Of a stretch of 20,362 nucleotides of DNA, positions 8,888-19,380 are shown one piece after another. Position 1 is the stretch's first letter, and every line of letters begins with the position of its first letter. The stretch is taken from assembly GCF_000090795.2 (NCBI RefSeq), contig NW_003546463.1, positions 48,325-68,686 on the forward strand. Reading direction: 5' to 3'. The DNA comes from Amphimedon queenslandica. Its lineage: Eukaryota > Porifera > Demospongiae > Haplosclerida > Niphatidae. The position numbers were made by a program, and so were the translations under genes. The notes under the pieces are model-generated. The model made no database searches and had not been told where the DNA came from. It worked only from the letters and a program-made list of their open reading frames with translations.

Positions 8888-10110
8888 TGAAATTAAAAAC
8901 TCCACCATATTACTTTATTAAAACAAAAAATAATGACATCAATATAGCAGGATGTGTGGATAAAAGCTGTGCAGTCTACATTTCATATATTAATGTCAAC
9001 AATTTGATGTATATCAACATCAGTAGTAAATATTTCATAACAGGACGTACGACAACAACAGGTGGTTCATTAATATCAGTAGTAACTGGCCATTGTCAAA
9101 TAACAAAAGGAAGTTTAATATCAAAAAGACTCACAAATTACTACTTTATTTTATGCATGACATACAATTCACATTATGTCTTCATCAAATTTGTTGTCAC
9201 ACTTAAAATCAATCCTTATCTAATCATTATCAAGATTATTAGAAACTAACAGAAAGGCTATATAACTCATCTTTTCTTTATTTTAGAACTAAGTTTTAAA
9301 TTTATTTTTAAAGCTTAGTTAAATTGCTTCTAATAATGCTAATGCTAAAAGCACCACAAGACATATGATCCATTTCCTTCTAAATTGTAATGAAACATAT
9401 ACAAAGCAAGTTTATGTACAAAACAAATTCATATGCATGATACAGATTTATGTCATGGAAAAAGTTAGATCATACTTGCATATGGTTAAAATTGTTATTT
9501 TTAATTTAAGACCATAAACTATACAAATTTCAAAATTGCTATTCATATTGATGCCCTTATGCCATGTAAGAAGTTTAAGCTAATTTGAATTAAAAATTAA
9601 ATTTTTGTATATAGTGCCAGTCATAACACATTACAACTCAATTAAAAGTGTTTATGAATTATATTTAATTTCATTACACGTATTTGTGTACTTATGTTAT
9701 TTACATAAGTATGTATAAATTATGAAATATACATGATGATTTTGTGCATAATTAAATAGTAGACTTTGACAGAGCTAGCAAGTAACACTGTCTAATTGTG
9801 TGCTTGTGAGCTGGCATAAATATTTGTCGTTGATTTTTATATTCAGCTATGAAAATATTGAAATATCAGATGAGTATAAGAATGACATATAAGAATAATA
9901 AAAGTACTGAATGATATTAAATAAGGAATTATATAGTGTATGAGTAATTAAAATATATTGTATATTTGGTGTGTGGCATATGGTAGACTATAGAATGGTG
10001 ATAAGGTTACAATGGTAGTACGGTGTTATGATAATAATTCTGTTTAAAATATTGCAGATCAACTCAAATGCATTAGTATAAATGCTAGTCATGAATAGGA
10101 GCCCTCAATT

Positions 10111-10116
10111 TTTATT
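10111..10116 (-). promoter_or_regulatory. Poly(A) signal of the Death/ankyrin gene
   Basis: TTTATT on the plus strand gives AATAAA on the gene strand, 43 nt beyond the TGA at 10161-10159. Confidence 0.6.
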
Positions 10117-10158
10117 CACAGTGTAGTACATACATTATCACTTGCTTTCTCTTTAGCA

Positions 10159-12689
10159 TCACTCTTTATGGCATGTGTCACTTTGAGCAAAAAGCTTGCT
10201 ATACACAATACCAGCTGTAATGTGTATACCTGCATTACATGCATAGTTTAAACATGAGTAGCCATCATTATTAGTAACTAATAATGCTTCATTACCTTGA
10301 ATACTAACAATATACTCAACAACTGATGATAAAGCATGCCACGAAGTAATATGAAGTGGAGTCCTACCATATTGATCCTTTACATCAATGGATAATTGAT
10401 ATTGATGTAAAAGATACTTAAAAAGCTCAACACTTCTATTATTCATAGAACGACAAGTATAATGTAATATACCAGAACCTGATATAGTCATGTCTTGTGA
10501 GAAGAGGTTTAATGTTTCAAGTTTTTGGACTAATGCTAACTCTCCACTTTGGCATGCTAACAATGATAAAGAGGCACTAACACAATTTATCTGAGAAGTA
10601 TTGTAATTTCTCTCAATGAAGAATCCACTAGGTCAGAATGGCCACCCATTGCTGAGTATAGTAATGCAGTATTATTGCTACTGTCTGTTTGATCAGGAGG
10701 AACGTGACATGTGTCTACTAGATATTGTACTATAGATAAGTGGCCTTTATAGGATGCCATGTGTAAACTAGATACACTATTATCATCACCTGTATTAGGA
10801 TCAATACCATATTGATGGATGAGTAGTTGAAGGATCTCAATGTGTCCACCGTATGATGCAGAGTGTAATGGAGTCCAGCCATGAAGACCACAATGATATG
10901 TGCTGTAACCAAACTTGTTAAGAAGCCATTGTACTTCATCTTTTAATCCTCTCCAAGCTGCTTCATGTAATGGTGTACTGGTATTCTCGTGCCATAATGG
11001 ATCACACATATCTAATTAAAATGAATATAAAGGTAATGACATATTTACACAATATTGAATTTACCAATGGCAACGTTAGAAATGTTGCGCTGTGCTTGTT
11101 GCTGTGACACCTAAAGGTGATACAAAAATACCTAAACTGACACCATAGCAGTGGATTACAAACCTCATTAATATCATAAGAATATTCTCCACACTTCAGC
11201 TTAGAGATACCATCAATACATGCCAGGTTTTTTAGTTGCTCTTCATGTAAAGGGAAGAATATGAAGTATAAGTAGTTAGGAATGAGATAGTTTAGTCCTA
11301 AGCACCCCATGATAACAGAGCTGAAGTAAAATCTAGCATTAGGAATTTTGAGAGCATTGGGAATTTGGTGATAGATAGCAGCGAGATCATAAAAAGTGTA
11401 ATCATCTCTTTCAACTTTAATTATCATTGCTTTTGTTCCAGGAATATCAGAGAGGCCAAATGCAACAGCATCAACACATAGAATGGCTCGACCTTCACCC
11501 ATCATGAAATATTCTTTGATTTTACTTTCATAGGAAGACCAACTTTTATTCAGAGATTTGTTCTTTTGAAGAAAAACTTTAACGATTTTGAGTATAAATG
11601 AATAGTTGAACCAGGACACATATTTTTCAAGAATGCAGAACAATTGCTGCGTATCTTTAATGTGATGAAATTCCTGTCTCACCAGCTCCTTGTTTTCAGG
11701 TGTTTGATCATTTGGATTAAGTAATGACACAACATGAGCTTCAATGTATTCAGTGATGTCAGGAAGATGCTGCCTATCAAGAGCCTTTCTTGTCTTGTAG
11801 AGGAGAGTGGTAAATTCATTGCTCATTTTCTGTAGCTGATTTGTTATTTGAAGATTTTCTCCTTTATTAGGAGGTTGTGATGGAGGATAAAAGACATACA
11901 CTATAAAAAATACACAGTAACAAATGAACATGATATGATATAATTGTGTATCATGTCACTACTCTTACATGTTTTTTTACTTTGACTGGTTTTAGATGAT
12001 TCTGCAGGTGATATGGCTTGTTTATAAGGAGGTAATTTCTTTGATGGAGAATGAATCTCTTCAATTAGTTCTGAAACATTGGCATCACATTCCCTTCCTA
12101 CATTTAAAAAAAATGACATTGTATAATATACATGCACATACAGCTTTCACCTGTTGACTTAGGTGACATTCCTTGGTAATTATGAATGATATCAGTAGAA
12201 CCACCCACACGTATAGATAGAGGATAAGTAGTTTCTCTTGTATCTAAAGAAATAGCTCCTCCAGTAGTGGCTGATAGAGGGTGTTCAAGGGCTATTTCAT
12301 CAGCTAATGCTGGGTTACCTCCTCCTTCTTTAACAGCCACACACAACATTTTCCAGCACGGAATACTATAGTGCTCATAATCATAATCTTTCTTTAGCCA
12401 ATACTCATGCAATAACTTTCTGCAGACAAGAAATGGCATTTTTATGAGAGCTAGCTTCTATAATATTAATGTCAGTTATTCGTAGACGTAATGAAATTGC
12501 AAATGATTTCCAGCTAGCAGAAATAGACTTCACTCTATCATAAACTGAATGATATTCATGAATACCTAAAAATTAATTTATTTTATTTAAACTTTATATA
12601 TCTACTTGATATATATTTATAGATATAGTCACTAACTCACTTAGTTCCTTAGTGCAAATGTTTTCAAAGGAAGAAGGGTTTGCTGCCAT
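10159..12689 (-). CDS. Death-domain and ankyrin-repeat protein with two apparent frameshifts
   Basis: Six exons join in phase: 12689-12641 (MAANPSSFENICTKEL), 12565-12151, 12097-11969, 11900-11164, 11110-11065 and 11011-10159. Exon 2 is a Death domain: SASWKSFAISLRLRITDINI, then YEHYSIPCWKMLCVAVKEGG and NPALADEIALEHP. Exon 3 is a polar linker. Exon 4 (about 245 residues) has no domain I can name; it includes LEKYVSWFNYSFILKIVKVF, and I suspect it is a family found in sponge Death-domain proteins. The last exon holds about eight ankyrin repeats (TPLHEAAWRG, GWTPLHSASYGGH, SSLHMASYKGH, GRTPLHITSW). Frames break near 12417-12419 (an extra A inside the Death domain) and near 10618-10630 (a missing base in the fourth ankyrin repeat). 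The second break could instead be a 38-nt GT-AG intron (10628-10591). If both breaks are real, this may be a pseudogene; otherwise it is a cytoplasmic death-fold adaptor. Confidence 0.78.
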
Positions 12690-12948
12690 TGTTAGCTTTC
12701 TATGGTATAGTAGTCTACAGTTGACTAGTCTACAGCTATGCTTCTTTATGTGCCACCTTCCACCCACGCAAATAATTTTAAAAATTTTAATTAAAATGAT
12801 TATTATTGTAAGAATTACAAACACATCAGTACTGATTAGCTAGGTGCTACAGGCCATACAAAATATTATCAAAAAAAAATAATATTAATTTTAAAAAGTA
12901 AAATATTAAAAACAATATAATTATAGTTACCTAGACCTACACTACATT

Positions 12949-15712
12949 TTAGCCAATAGGTTCTGGATGTAGCACAGTCAAATTTATTTGACTACGAGTG
13001 CCATCAATCATTGCAATTCGAAAACAAATATTTCGAAACTCATGACATTCTGATTGATCCAATGATGCTAGCATGAATGATGGTTTATAAATGTCACCTT
13101 TGTAGCATCCTTCAAAGTTAGGACTTTCATCTTTATTCCTCATGATTTTACTGAAGCATTGTGAATCTGACATTTGGACAATCGATTCTGCATCATTAAG
13201 AATAAGCAGAGCAGCTTTATTCCTTGATAAACTTGCAAATTTTAGGTAATTCCTGAAAGCAACTGCAAAATAGCATTTAGTAGATTCACAAGTGGTTGCA
13301 GAGAGCAAAATCATAGCAGCACAGCCATCTAATGACAAAGATGAATATTTTTCAAACGAATAGCTTTTATGGCTGTTAGCAGCAATGCTTTCATTAAATC
13401 CGGGATAGCCTGATATCCGTCCTCTGGCAATAAAGCACTGATGATACATCATTGTGTGTGGCGTTTCATTATTAATGGTGACAAGACTAGACATCTTTGT
13501 GTTGGAAAGAAATTTAATTTCTGCGAGAAAGCTCATTTTTGAATTCTGCATTTTATAAGTAACAGCTTCCATCAGCATCCTTAATTTGGTATCTTTTTGA
13601 CAGTTGGCAAGGGCTTGCTCATATGTTTTATCCCCATGTCCAGCAAGAGTCCAAGTCCTTTTCCTCTAGTTTATAAATGCATAAATGCAAAAACATTTTT
13701 TTCAATAGACTCAGTGATACATACAGTATTAGTTAATAATATAATAATAAATTATAAGGAAAGAAAGGGTGACAAAATATGAATTAAAAAGTGAACGGAA
13801 TCATGCTTTCAATGTAAACTGAAGGGCAAAATGCTCATTTTGTTTTAAGCTATGCATACACTAATTTTCATGTGTTTCAATTTTAATCAGTATTTTATAT
13901 GCATGCTAATGATGCTAACCTCATCTTCTGTTTGGCTCTGCCTGATTTCTTGACTCTCTTCATCTAAAATTATACTATGAATATATAGCAACAACTACAG
14001 AAACTGACCTTTAAAACTTTCTTCTGTTTCTTCAAGCAATTGTTGACTTTTTTGCTCTAGAAGTTCATAAAAATAATACATATCATTAACAACCTCCAAC
14101 TGACCTGGATGTACGGCAGTGTCCTCTAGACCTGGTGCCGGAAGACATGCATCACCAGACTCACCCTGTGGCTCTACAGAACCTGTTTCAGTCAATAAAG
14201 CAGTACAATTCATTACTTCAATTACCTTTCTCTGTCAGCAAGTTTTTCCCTTCTTCACCATCTAAAATATTAAAGATAAAAGATCTAAATTTTACTGCTA
14301 TAATATGCATGCAGAAAATTAATTATACCTTCTTTAATCGATGTGCCTTTTTCTTCGCCATCTAAAGAATGATATTAATACTGCTTTAATTACTATTAAG
14401 TAAAGCATTAATTTTTTATGATTCTCTACTTTTATTACATTCTCTGATACATATACATGTACTTATGTTGTGTAGAAAGTTTGAGCTCATTCCGACCAAA
14501 ATTGATTTTTTACAAAATTTTGAAGTTGCTCAAAAATGAAATCAATAGATAGTACCAAGAGTAAATAGTACAGGTTGACCAAATTTTGCTAAATACTAGA
14601 AGAGAATTATCTATTTTTATAAAATTTTCTGATACACATACATGTACTTATGTCTAGTGTAGAAGTTTGAAGTATTCTAACTAAAATTGGATTTAAGAAT
14701 TTCTAAAGTTGCTCAAAAATCAAGTCAAAGACCAAGTACTATAGTACAGGGTCATTGACTGCAAAAACAATTAAGATGATGGCAATTAAGTTTATAATGA
14801 AGTGCTAATACTTACTTTTATTATTAAATTTTGCAAAAACTCTTTCTGCAATCTCTTCGTTGTTTATTTTTCTTAGTGCATCTACAAGCTTATAACAGGT
14901 TGGCCCTCCTTTCTCATCGACTTGATCACATCTTCTTATCCACTTTGATAAACAATTATAGAGGCGATCTTCTTTAGTGTCATAGAAGTCTTCAATTTTC
15001 TGCAGTGTGCTATCAGCAAGTCCTAGGTTTCTACCTAAAAATTTCCAAGATGATGGTTCAGATGAAAGGAGTGATGGCTCAGCAATTAGAAGGTTATACA
15101 CATCAATTAAGTTGTTGACACCTATAATATATGCAAATGAAATAAAAATTAAAGAGAGCTAATTCATACTAAATTCTTCGCTAAATGGTTTTCTGGCATT
15201 TTGAGGGACCTGCAAAGTCAAATTACTCATATTTCACAACAAATAAAACTTACTTTTATGTACTGTGACAATTTCCAAGTCCAGTTCCTACATGTATAAT
15301 AAAAAATGGAAAAATACTTAATATCTTTATTTTTTATACGTACTGTGTAATTTTTGAATTTTCAGCAATAAGGTACAAAATTTTGTCTTCACGTTGGTTT
15401 ATCAATGTAAAGCAGCATTCAGGATTAATGTCAGTTGGCCAATTTGCTCTTGCATGATCCATTTCGACTCTGAGATATACACCAACACAAGACTACATAT
15501 ACATTGTATAAACTGCATGTGTGAGCAAAGTCAATAGCTAACCTCCATTTCATATCTGTATTTTACATAATCATTTTGATCAGCCCTGAATTCAAGAACA
15601 GTGGAGCCATTTTCATAAAGTAGCAAACTTGCATATTCCTTTACATATGACTTAAAAAACAGCCATGTCGTACAATCTTTTATTATACTTGATAAATCAC
15701 CATTAAGAATTT
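12949..15712 (-). CDS. PH-like, Death-domain protein with unknown C-terminal domain
   Basis: Ten exons join in phase: 15712-15543, 15492-15344, 15287-15254, 15209-15170, 15121-14816, 14361-14329, 14261-14226, 14182-14009, 13963-13920 and 13665-12949. The first three look like a PH fold: TTWLFFKSYVKEYASLLLYE, CCFTLINQREDKILYLIAE, then the closing helix NWTWKLSQYIK. Exon 5 is a clear Death domain (SSWKFLGRNLGLADSTLQKI, LSKWIRR, GPTCYKLVDALRKINNEEIA). Short acidic exons follow. The last exon encodes about 239 residues I do not recognise, with VTINNETPHTMMYHQCFIAR and KCYFAVAFRNYLKFASLSRN and alternating hydrophobic, strand-like segments. The first listed exon opens in phase 1, so a start exon lies upstream. 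An alternative entry at about 15763 (GEFKIIAENYLQ) is possible using a 38-nt intron. It is probably a cytoplasmic, membrane-linked signalling or effector protein. Confidence 0.75.
14226..14361 (-). repeat. Duplicated acidic micro-exons in the PH/Death gene
   Basis: Exons 14361-14329 (33 nt) and 14261-14226 (36 nt) are both phase 1-1. They begin ATGGCGAAGAAAAAGGC and ATGGTGAAGAAGGGAAA, encoding NGEEKGTSIKE and DGEEGKNLLTEK. Each is preceded by CTTTAG or TTTTAG. They look like a tandem micro-exon duplication that tunes linker length. The exon at 13963 (DEESQEI) may be a further relative. Confidence 0.6.
14443..14760 (+). repeat. ~185-bp tandem unit, array 1
   Basis: Two diverged head-to-tail units start at 14443 and 14628, each TCTGATACAYATACATGTAC followed by TTATG. 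Matching blocks continue: GTAGAA(A)GTTTGA, ACYAAAATTG and AAGTTGCTCAAAAAT. The array fills the intron between the Death-domain exon and the first micro-exon. The same unit occurs inverted near 19000-19390. Confidence 0.75.
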
Positions 15713-16539
15713 CTGTAACTTACATCTTTGGAGATAATTTTCAGCTATAATCTTGAATTCACCTACAGAAATTAAAAATGTCATTATAACTTGCTTTGGA
15801 ATCAAATTTATTGTATGCGAGAATTTCAAGTATTGCATGCAAGTCAATCGATCATTACACTTATGCATGCTTTCTTTACTTGGGTATAAATAGTCACCTT
15901 TTGTTGGTAGTATGAGAATTTGGAAACCTTAGTACATATCACCCCAGTAAAGGAATAGTATTACAAATGGAAGTTATAATGGTTATTATTTTATGAAAAA
16001 TTTTGAGGGCATAGAATTCTGCAGTTTTGTAATTTAAAAAACTCTTAATTTTTTGATTTAAAGGGAATTTTTTTTTTGCATTTTTACACATGAGGACATG
16101 TGCTTGGCATGCTTAGTGAGTACTTCCAAGGTATTAGTTTTTGTGGGTAAAAAATTACCCATGAAATCTGCAAGATCTTATCCACTGACATACAGTATAT
16201 AAATCTTCATGAAGTAGTTAGCCCACAAAATATTTCTCTGGTTCATAAATATGACTAGACAGTTGGCCGTTGCCTAACTAATGTGTGATTGTGTGTGGCC
16301 AGAAATGTCATACTCACACACATGTATGTACACACATGCACACATAGATCTAATTAGTATGTAGTGAATACAAATTTTGCCTGACCACAAGCCAATTAAG
16401 CACCAAGACCTAATCCCATGTGACACATGCTTCACTATGATACAAGCTTTAGCTTCGTTTTCTTAAATTCAAATTAGCAATTACATTTATATAGTTTCTC
16501 TTTTTTTTGAGCGGGTGGGCAGTGTATAATGACTATCTA

Positions 16540-16566
16540 CAAGAGTACATAAATTATGTACTCTTG
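16540..16566. repeat. 27-bp near-perfect palindrome
   Basis: CAAGAGTACATA and TATGTACTCTTG are exact reverse complements separated by three bases (AAT). Could be a cruciform, a binding site or a repeat end. Confidence 0.8.
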
Positions 16567-16814
16567 CTATAGATGTATTACTGGTATTCATTATCATCTG
16601 TATAAACTGTGTGCTAATGAATAGTGATGAGGCATACCATGTGGGAGGGAAACAGAAGACTATGAATCTTAAGGTGGGTTTACAATTATGATGCTAATAT
16701 AACGCTAGGCCAGCATACAGTCAATTTTTAATCAAAAGTGTGAGTGACCTGCCTTTATCTAGCCTCTTGGGCTGACACCTGCAGGCCTGGTTGGGGTCGG
16801 CCCATGAGACTACT

Positions 16815-16833
16815 TTATTATTATTATTATTAT
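16815..16833. repeat. (TTA)6 microsatellite
   Basis: About six TTA units at the edge of the GC-richer island, a position where retroelement tails often occur. Confidence 0.8.
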
Positions 16834-17054
16834 CAAGTTTCACAGGAGGTAAAAACCAACCTGTAGGACTGCCAACAAGGACTGCTGACATCCTTTTAGC
16901 AGCCACAAATTATAAAAAATTGCATATGCTGAGATCTCTCAATTAGTCTATTTTACATTAAAACCAGAGTTAAAATGACATCTAGATTAGATTTTACAAC
17001 AATGTAAATGGATAACATCATAGCTAGCGGCATACATACAGAATATTAATATAC

Positions 17055-17067
17055 CTTTTCTGGCCAT
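17055..17067 (-). other. Candidate first coding exon of the PH/Death gene
   Basis: The minus strand reads ATCATGGCCAGAAAAG then GTATAT, giving MARK and a phase-1 donor that fits the phase-1 start of the exon at 15712. The intron would be 1.34 kb, long for this window, and 13 coding bases are weak evidence. ATGGCTGCTAAAAGG at 16906 is a competing start that lacks a clear donor. Confidence 0.28.
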
Positions 17068-17119
17068 GATAACTTTAGATCTCACTATAAAGTTTAATCA
17101 TAAATACTGGATTTGGCTG

Positions 17120-17231
17120 ACTGTGGCAGTGGCACTTTCAGACCGGCCGGGAGGTTGCTGCCAGATAAAGGAGTCGAGTCCGAGGTCGGTCTACAGCGAG
17201 GTCTACAGTGATTAATATAATTGGGTGGACG
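17120..17231 (+). mobile_element. Possible tRNA-derived SINE head
   Basis: GAGTCGAGTCC (17171-17181) matches 9 of 11 bases of the RNA polymerase III B box GGTTCGANTCC. TGGCAGTGGC (17124-17133), about 40 bp upstream, is a loose A-box match. The block is much more GC-rich than its surroundings. It is followed by a GGTCTACAG direct repeat and a GGGTGGACGG/CCACCCC inverted repeat. No cloverleaf can be drawn, so it is not called as a tRNA. Confidence 0.25.
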
Positions 17232-17810
17232 GCTCCACCCCAATGACGGTAGGCTGGTTTTTTATAGTCCTTTATGGCTCCAAATTTTCGTCAGTCAAAA
17301 ATCTTGTCAAATTTATCAAGAATTTTTGTTTGGCCAAAAATTTTAACCAAAATGGTAGAAATGAGTGGGAGTGTATACATTATTATTATCCATGGTATGA
17401 TAGATCATAGATCTATGCATCTCGCTACTAAATGCATCCGGTATTTCCTAGCACTGGAATTCTGTTTTTTAAAATTATAGTCTACATGCCAGTTTAAATT
17501 AACTTAGTCTGAATCCCACAGACACAGCACGTTTGTGTTAAATTTAGGACCATGCAATCAAATATTGCTGGAACTAATGAAGTGTGATCATTGTTTGAAC
17601 AAATGCTTTGCTGCTTGGTTTAGACGTAAAGATATGTCATCAAGTGAGGAGGGTCATCATGGAAACAATGAATTCGAAAGCGTAACTTTGCTAATAACTA
17701 ATAAAGTAAGGAGTTTTTTTAAAAAGTAAGAACATAGTATAAACTCAGGTAACAGCAGGACAAAAGACAACTATAACTCATCTATTAACATATTAATTCC
17801 AATACAAAAA
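17232..17810. other. Stretch downstream of the SRCR gene, no gene recognised
   Basis: Contains several plus-strand open frames of 60-70 codons that overlap one another and show no domain. The frame at 17535-17729 ends in a hydrophilic Ser/Glu-rich stretch with AATAAA inside it. It could be a terminal exon of a plus-strand gene, but no acceptor or upstream partner was found. Confidence 0.4.
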
Positions 17811-18822
17811 TCACACTGACAATTCACACAGTGGTTCCTTCTCATCTGGTTCTTTATCATAAGCTCCTTGTTCAGACGTCCCTGGAAATTCCTCATCTGA
17901 ACTGTCTTTAGGATCAGCATCAGTAGATTGATTGGCAATCATCTGATATTGGGCACTTGGCATTTGCATTACTGGAAGAGAACGATTTGTTGATCTCTTT
18001 TTCTTTACATTAGTCCTCAAACACCATGCAACTACTGCACATCTGTATAATAAACACAAATAATTATAGTTATTATACTGTATGCTACAACTTACCCAAT
18101 AACAGATACCAAAATTATAAGAACAGCAAGAAGGACAACAATGACAACTCCAATAGAACCAAAGGCCTGTGAATTATTTTGTGCATTTGATCCAACTGTT
18201 GGTTGAGCACTAGTTTGCACACTGCTACTAATAGTCATGATGCTACTCACCGAGAAAGTGTAGCTAGTAGATGATGGATTGTGTGTGGGTCTATCACCAC
18301 CACTTGAAGATGAAACACTGTTGATGATAGCTGATACACTATTATGAAATGACATCCTGCTACTAGTAGGTGATTTAACAGTAGAATAAAAGAATTCACT
18401 GGAAACTGCAAATAATACACTGGTAGTAGTAGATGATACACTGTTAATGGTGGTAGAGAATATACTGCTACTGCTGCTACTGACTATACAGCTAGATGAT
18501 ACCCTACTAGTCAACACACTGCTAGAACTAGGTCTTATCCTGCTACTAGAAACTCTGGTTGTAGTAGTACTACTGCTGTTAATATAGTTTATAGTAACAG
18601 TACAAACAATGTTAGATGAAATTATGCTCGAGCTTGGAGGAAACGAGAGGCAAATGACACCTGCTGACTGACTGTCTTTATAAATATTTCTTCCTTCAGA
18701 AAGAGAATGAGTTACTTTCCAACAGCTTGAGAATGATAGTTCATCTCCATGGCAGAGAGAGTAGCTATAATGTATTGCCCTGTCCGGTTTACCAAACCAT
18801 GAGCTTTTTATAGCAACTGAGC
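17811..18822 (-). CDS. SRCR half-domain, mucin-like stalk, membrane protein
   Basis: Two exons are clear: 18822-18096 and 18042-17811, joined in phase 2; the first opens in phase 1. The start of the first matches the C-terminal half of a scavenger receptor cysteine-rich domain (SYSLCHGDELSFSSCW, then QSAGVICL). Next come about 130 residues of Ser/Thr-rich, Val/Ile-spaced sequence, probably an O-glycosylated stalk. A membrane helix (IGVVIVVLLAVLIILVSVIG) crosses the intron. A basic stop-transfer segment (LRTNVKKKR) and an acidic tail (DADPKDSSDEEF, CELSV end) complete it. The N-terminal half of SRCR and a signal peptide are expected upstream but were not found. It is probably a surface recognition or mucin-type protein. 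Confidence 0.8.
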
Positions 18823-18984
18823 CTAAGAAAAATATATAAAAAGAATAAAGTGATACTTTTTGTGTTTAACTACTTCAAGGAGACAATTATTAGCGTATAC
18901 TTATATCAGCGATTTCATCATACTGACCCTTTAGGTGGTATTTTATTTAGTGCTTTTGATCATTTAATGTTTAACTATTAGTAA

Positions 18985-19380
18985 TTTAATCAGAAATTAG
19001 AGTTAGTGCGGACTTTAGTGACTTTTAAAAATTGCTAAAATTTGTTAAGTTAAATACCCATTAACAAATTGTCTCCTTAAATTATACAATTCTGAGAAAG
19101 GTACATGTATAATTAGAAAAATTATAAAAATAAAGAATTCGCTCCTAGCCATTTTTGAAAAAATTTGGTCTTATTTTAAAAGGCTATAGCGGAATAGCCT
19201 TTGATTGTTGGCCTGACTTTTTAGTAACTTTAAAAATTCATAAAAAATCCAAATTTGATTGGAATCAGCTTAAAGTTAATACATAACATAAGAACATGCA
19301 TATGTATCAGAAAAAATTATAAAAACGAAAAAATTTCTCCTAGTCATTTTTGATCAAATTTGGCCAACAACCAAAGGCTA
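18985..19380 (-). repeat. ~190-bp tandem unit, array 2 (inverted relative to array 1)
   Basis: Units near 19110 and 19304 both read (G)TATMATTAGA or GTATCAGA, then AAAAATTATAAAAA, CTCCTAGYCATTTTTGA and AAATTTGG. A partial third unit lies at about 18997-19070. Reverse-complementing array 1 reproduces the same order of blocks (CATAAG.ACATG..T.TGTATCAGA, TTATAAAAA, CTCTTCTAGT). A small hairpin, AAAGGCTAT with ATAGCCTTT, lies at 19180-19203. The array lies in the upstream intron or promoter-distal region of the SRCR gene. Confidence 0.7.

Larger units (their letters stand above)
7634..10110. other. AT-rich intergenic stretch, no gene recognised
   Basis: About 2.5 kb between the ankyrin/Death gene and the receptor gene. 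It contains an ATTT microsatellite (7997-8013), a long foldback (8794-8887) and smaller inverted repeats (9287-9320, with arms AACTAAG.TTTAAA). The longest open frame (8848-9249, plus) starts inside the foldback, has no recognisable domain and has the Ile/Asn/Lys/Tyr-rich composition expected of AT-rich noncoding DNA. Confidence 0.6.
15713..17054. other. Noncoding stretch upstream of the PH/Death exons
   Basis: About 1.3 kb, perhaps the first intron of the PH/Death gene. It holds CA-rich DNA (16310-16350), a 27-bp palindrome (16540-16566) and a TTA microsatellite (16815-16833). A GC-richer island at 16745-16905 differs in base use from its surroundings and may be part of a repeat. No domain was recognised in any frame. 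Confidence 0.5.

Noticed and set aside
8848-9249. 133-codon open frame on the plus strand
   Set aside because: It starts inside the foldback, has the composition of AT-rich noncoding DNA and shows no domain or splice context.
15471-15492. Suspected frameshift between PH exons 1 and 2
   Set aside because: Using the TATGTAG acceptor ending at 15493 instead of the CTCAG at 15470 restores the phase, so no break is needed.
16721-16906. Minus-strand frame beginning MAAKRMSAV
   Set aside because: It runs through a TTA microsatellite and GC-rich repeat-like DNA; no domain was recognised.
17120-17190. A tRNA gene
   Set aside because: Only the B box is convincing; no acceptor or anticodon stem can be formed.
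17535-17729. Plus-strand frame with a CDHC...KC start and Ser/Glu-rich end
   Set aside because: No acceptor, partner exon or recognisable family; the poly(A)-like AATAAA lies inside the frame.
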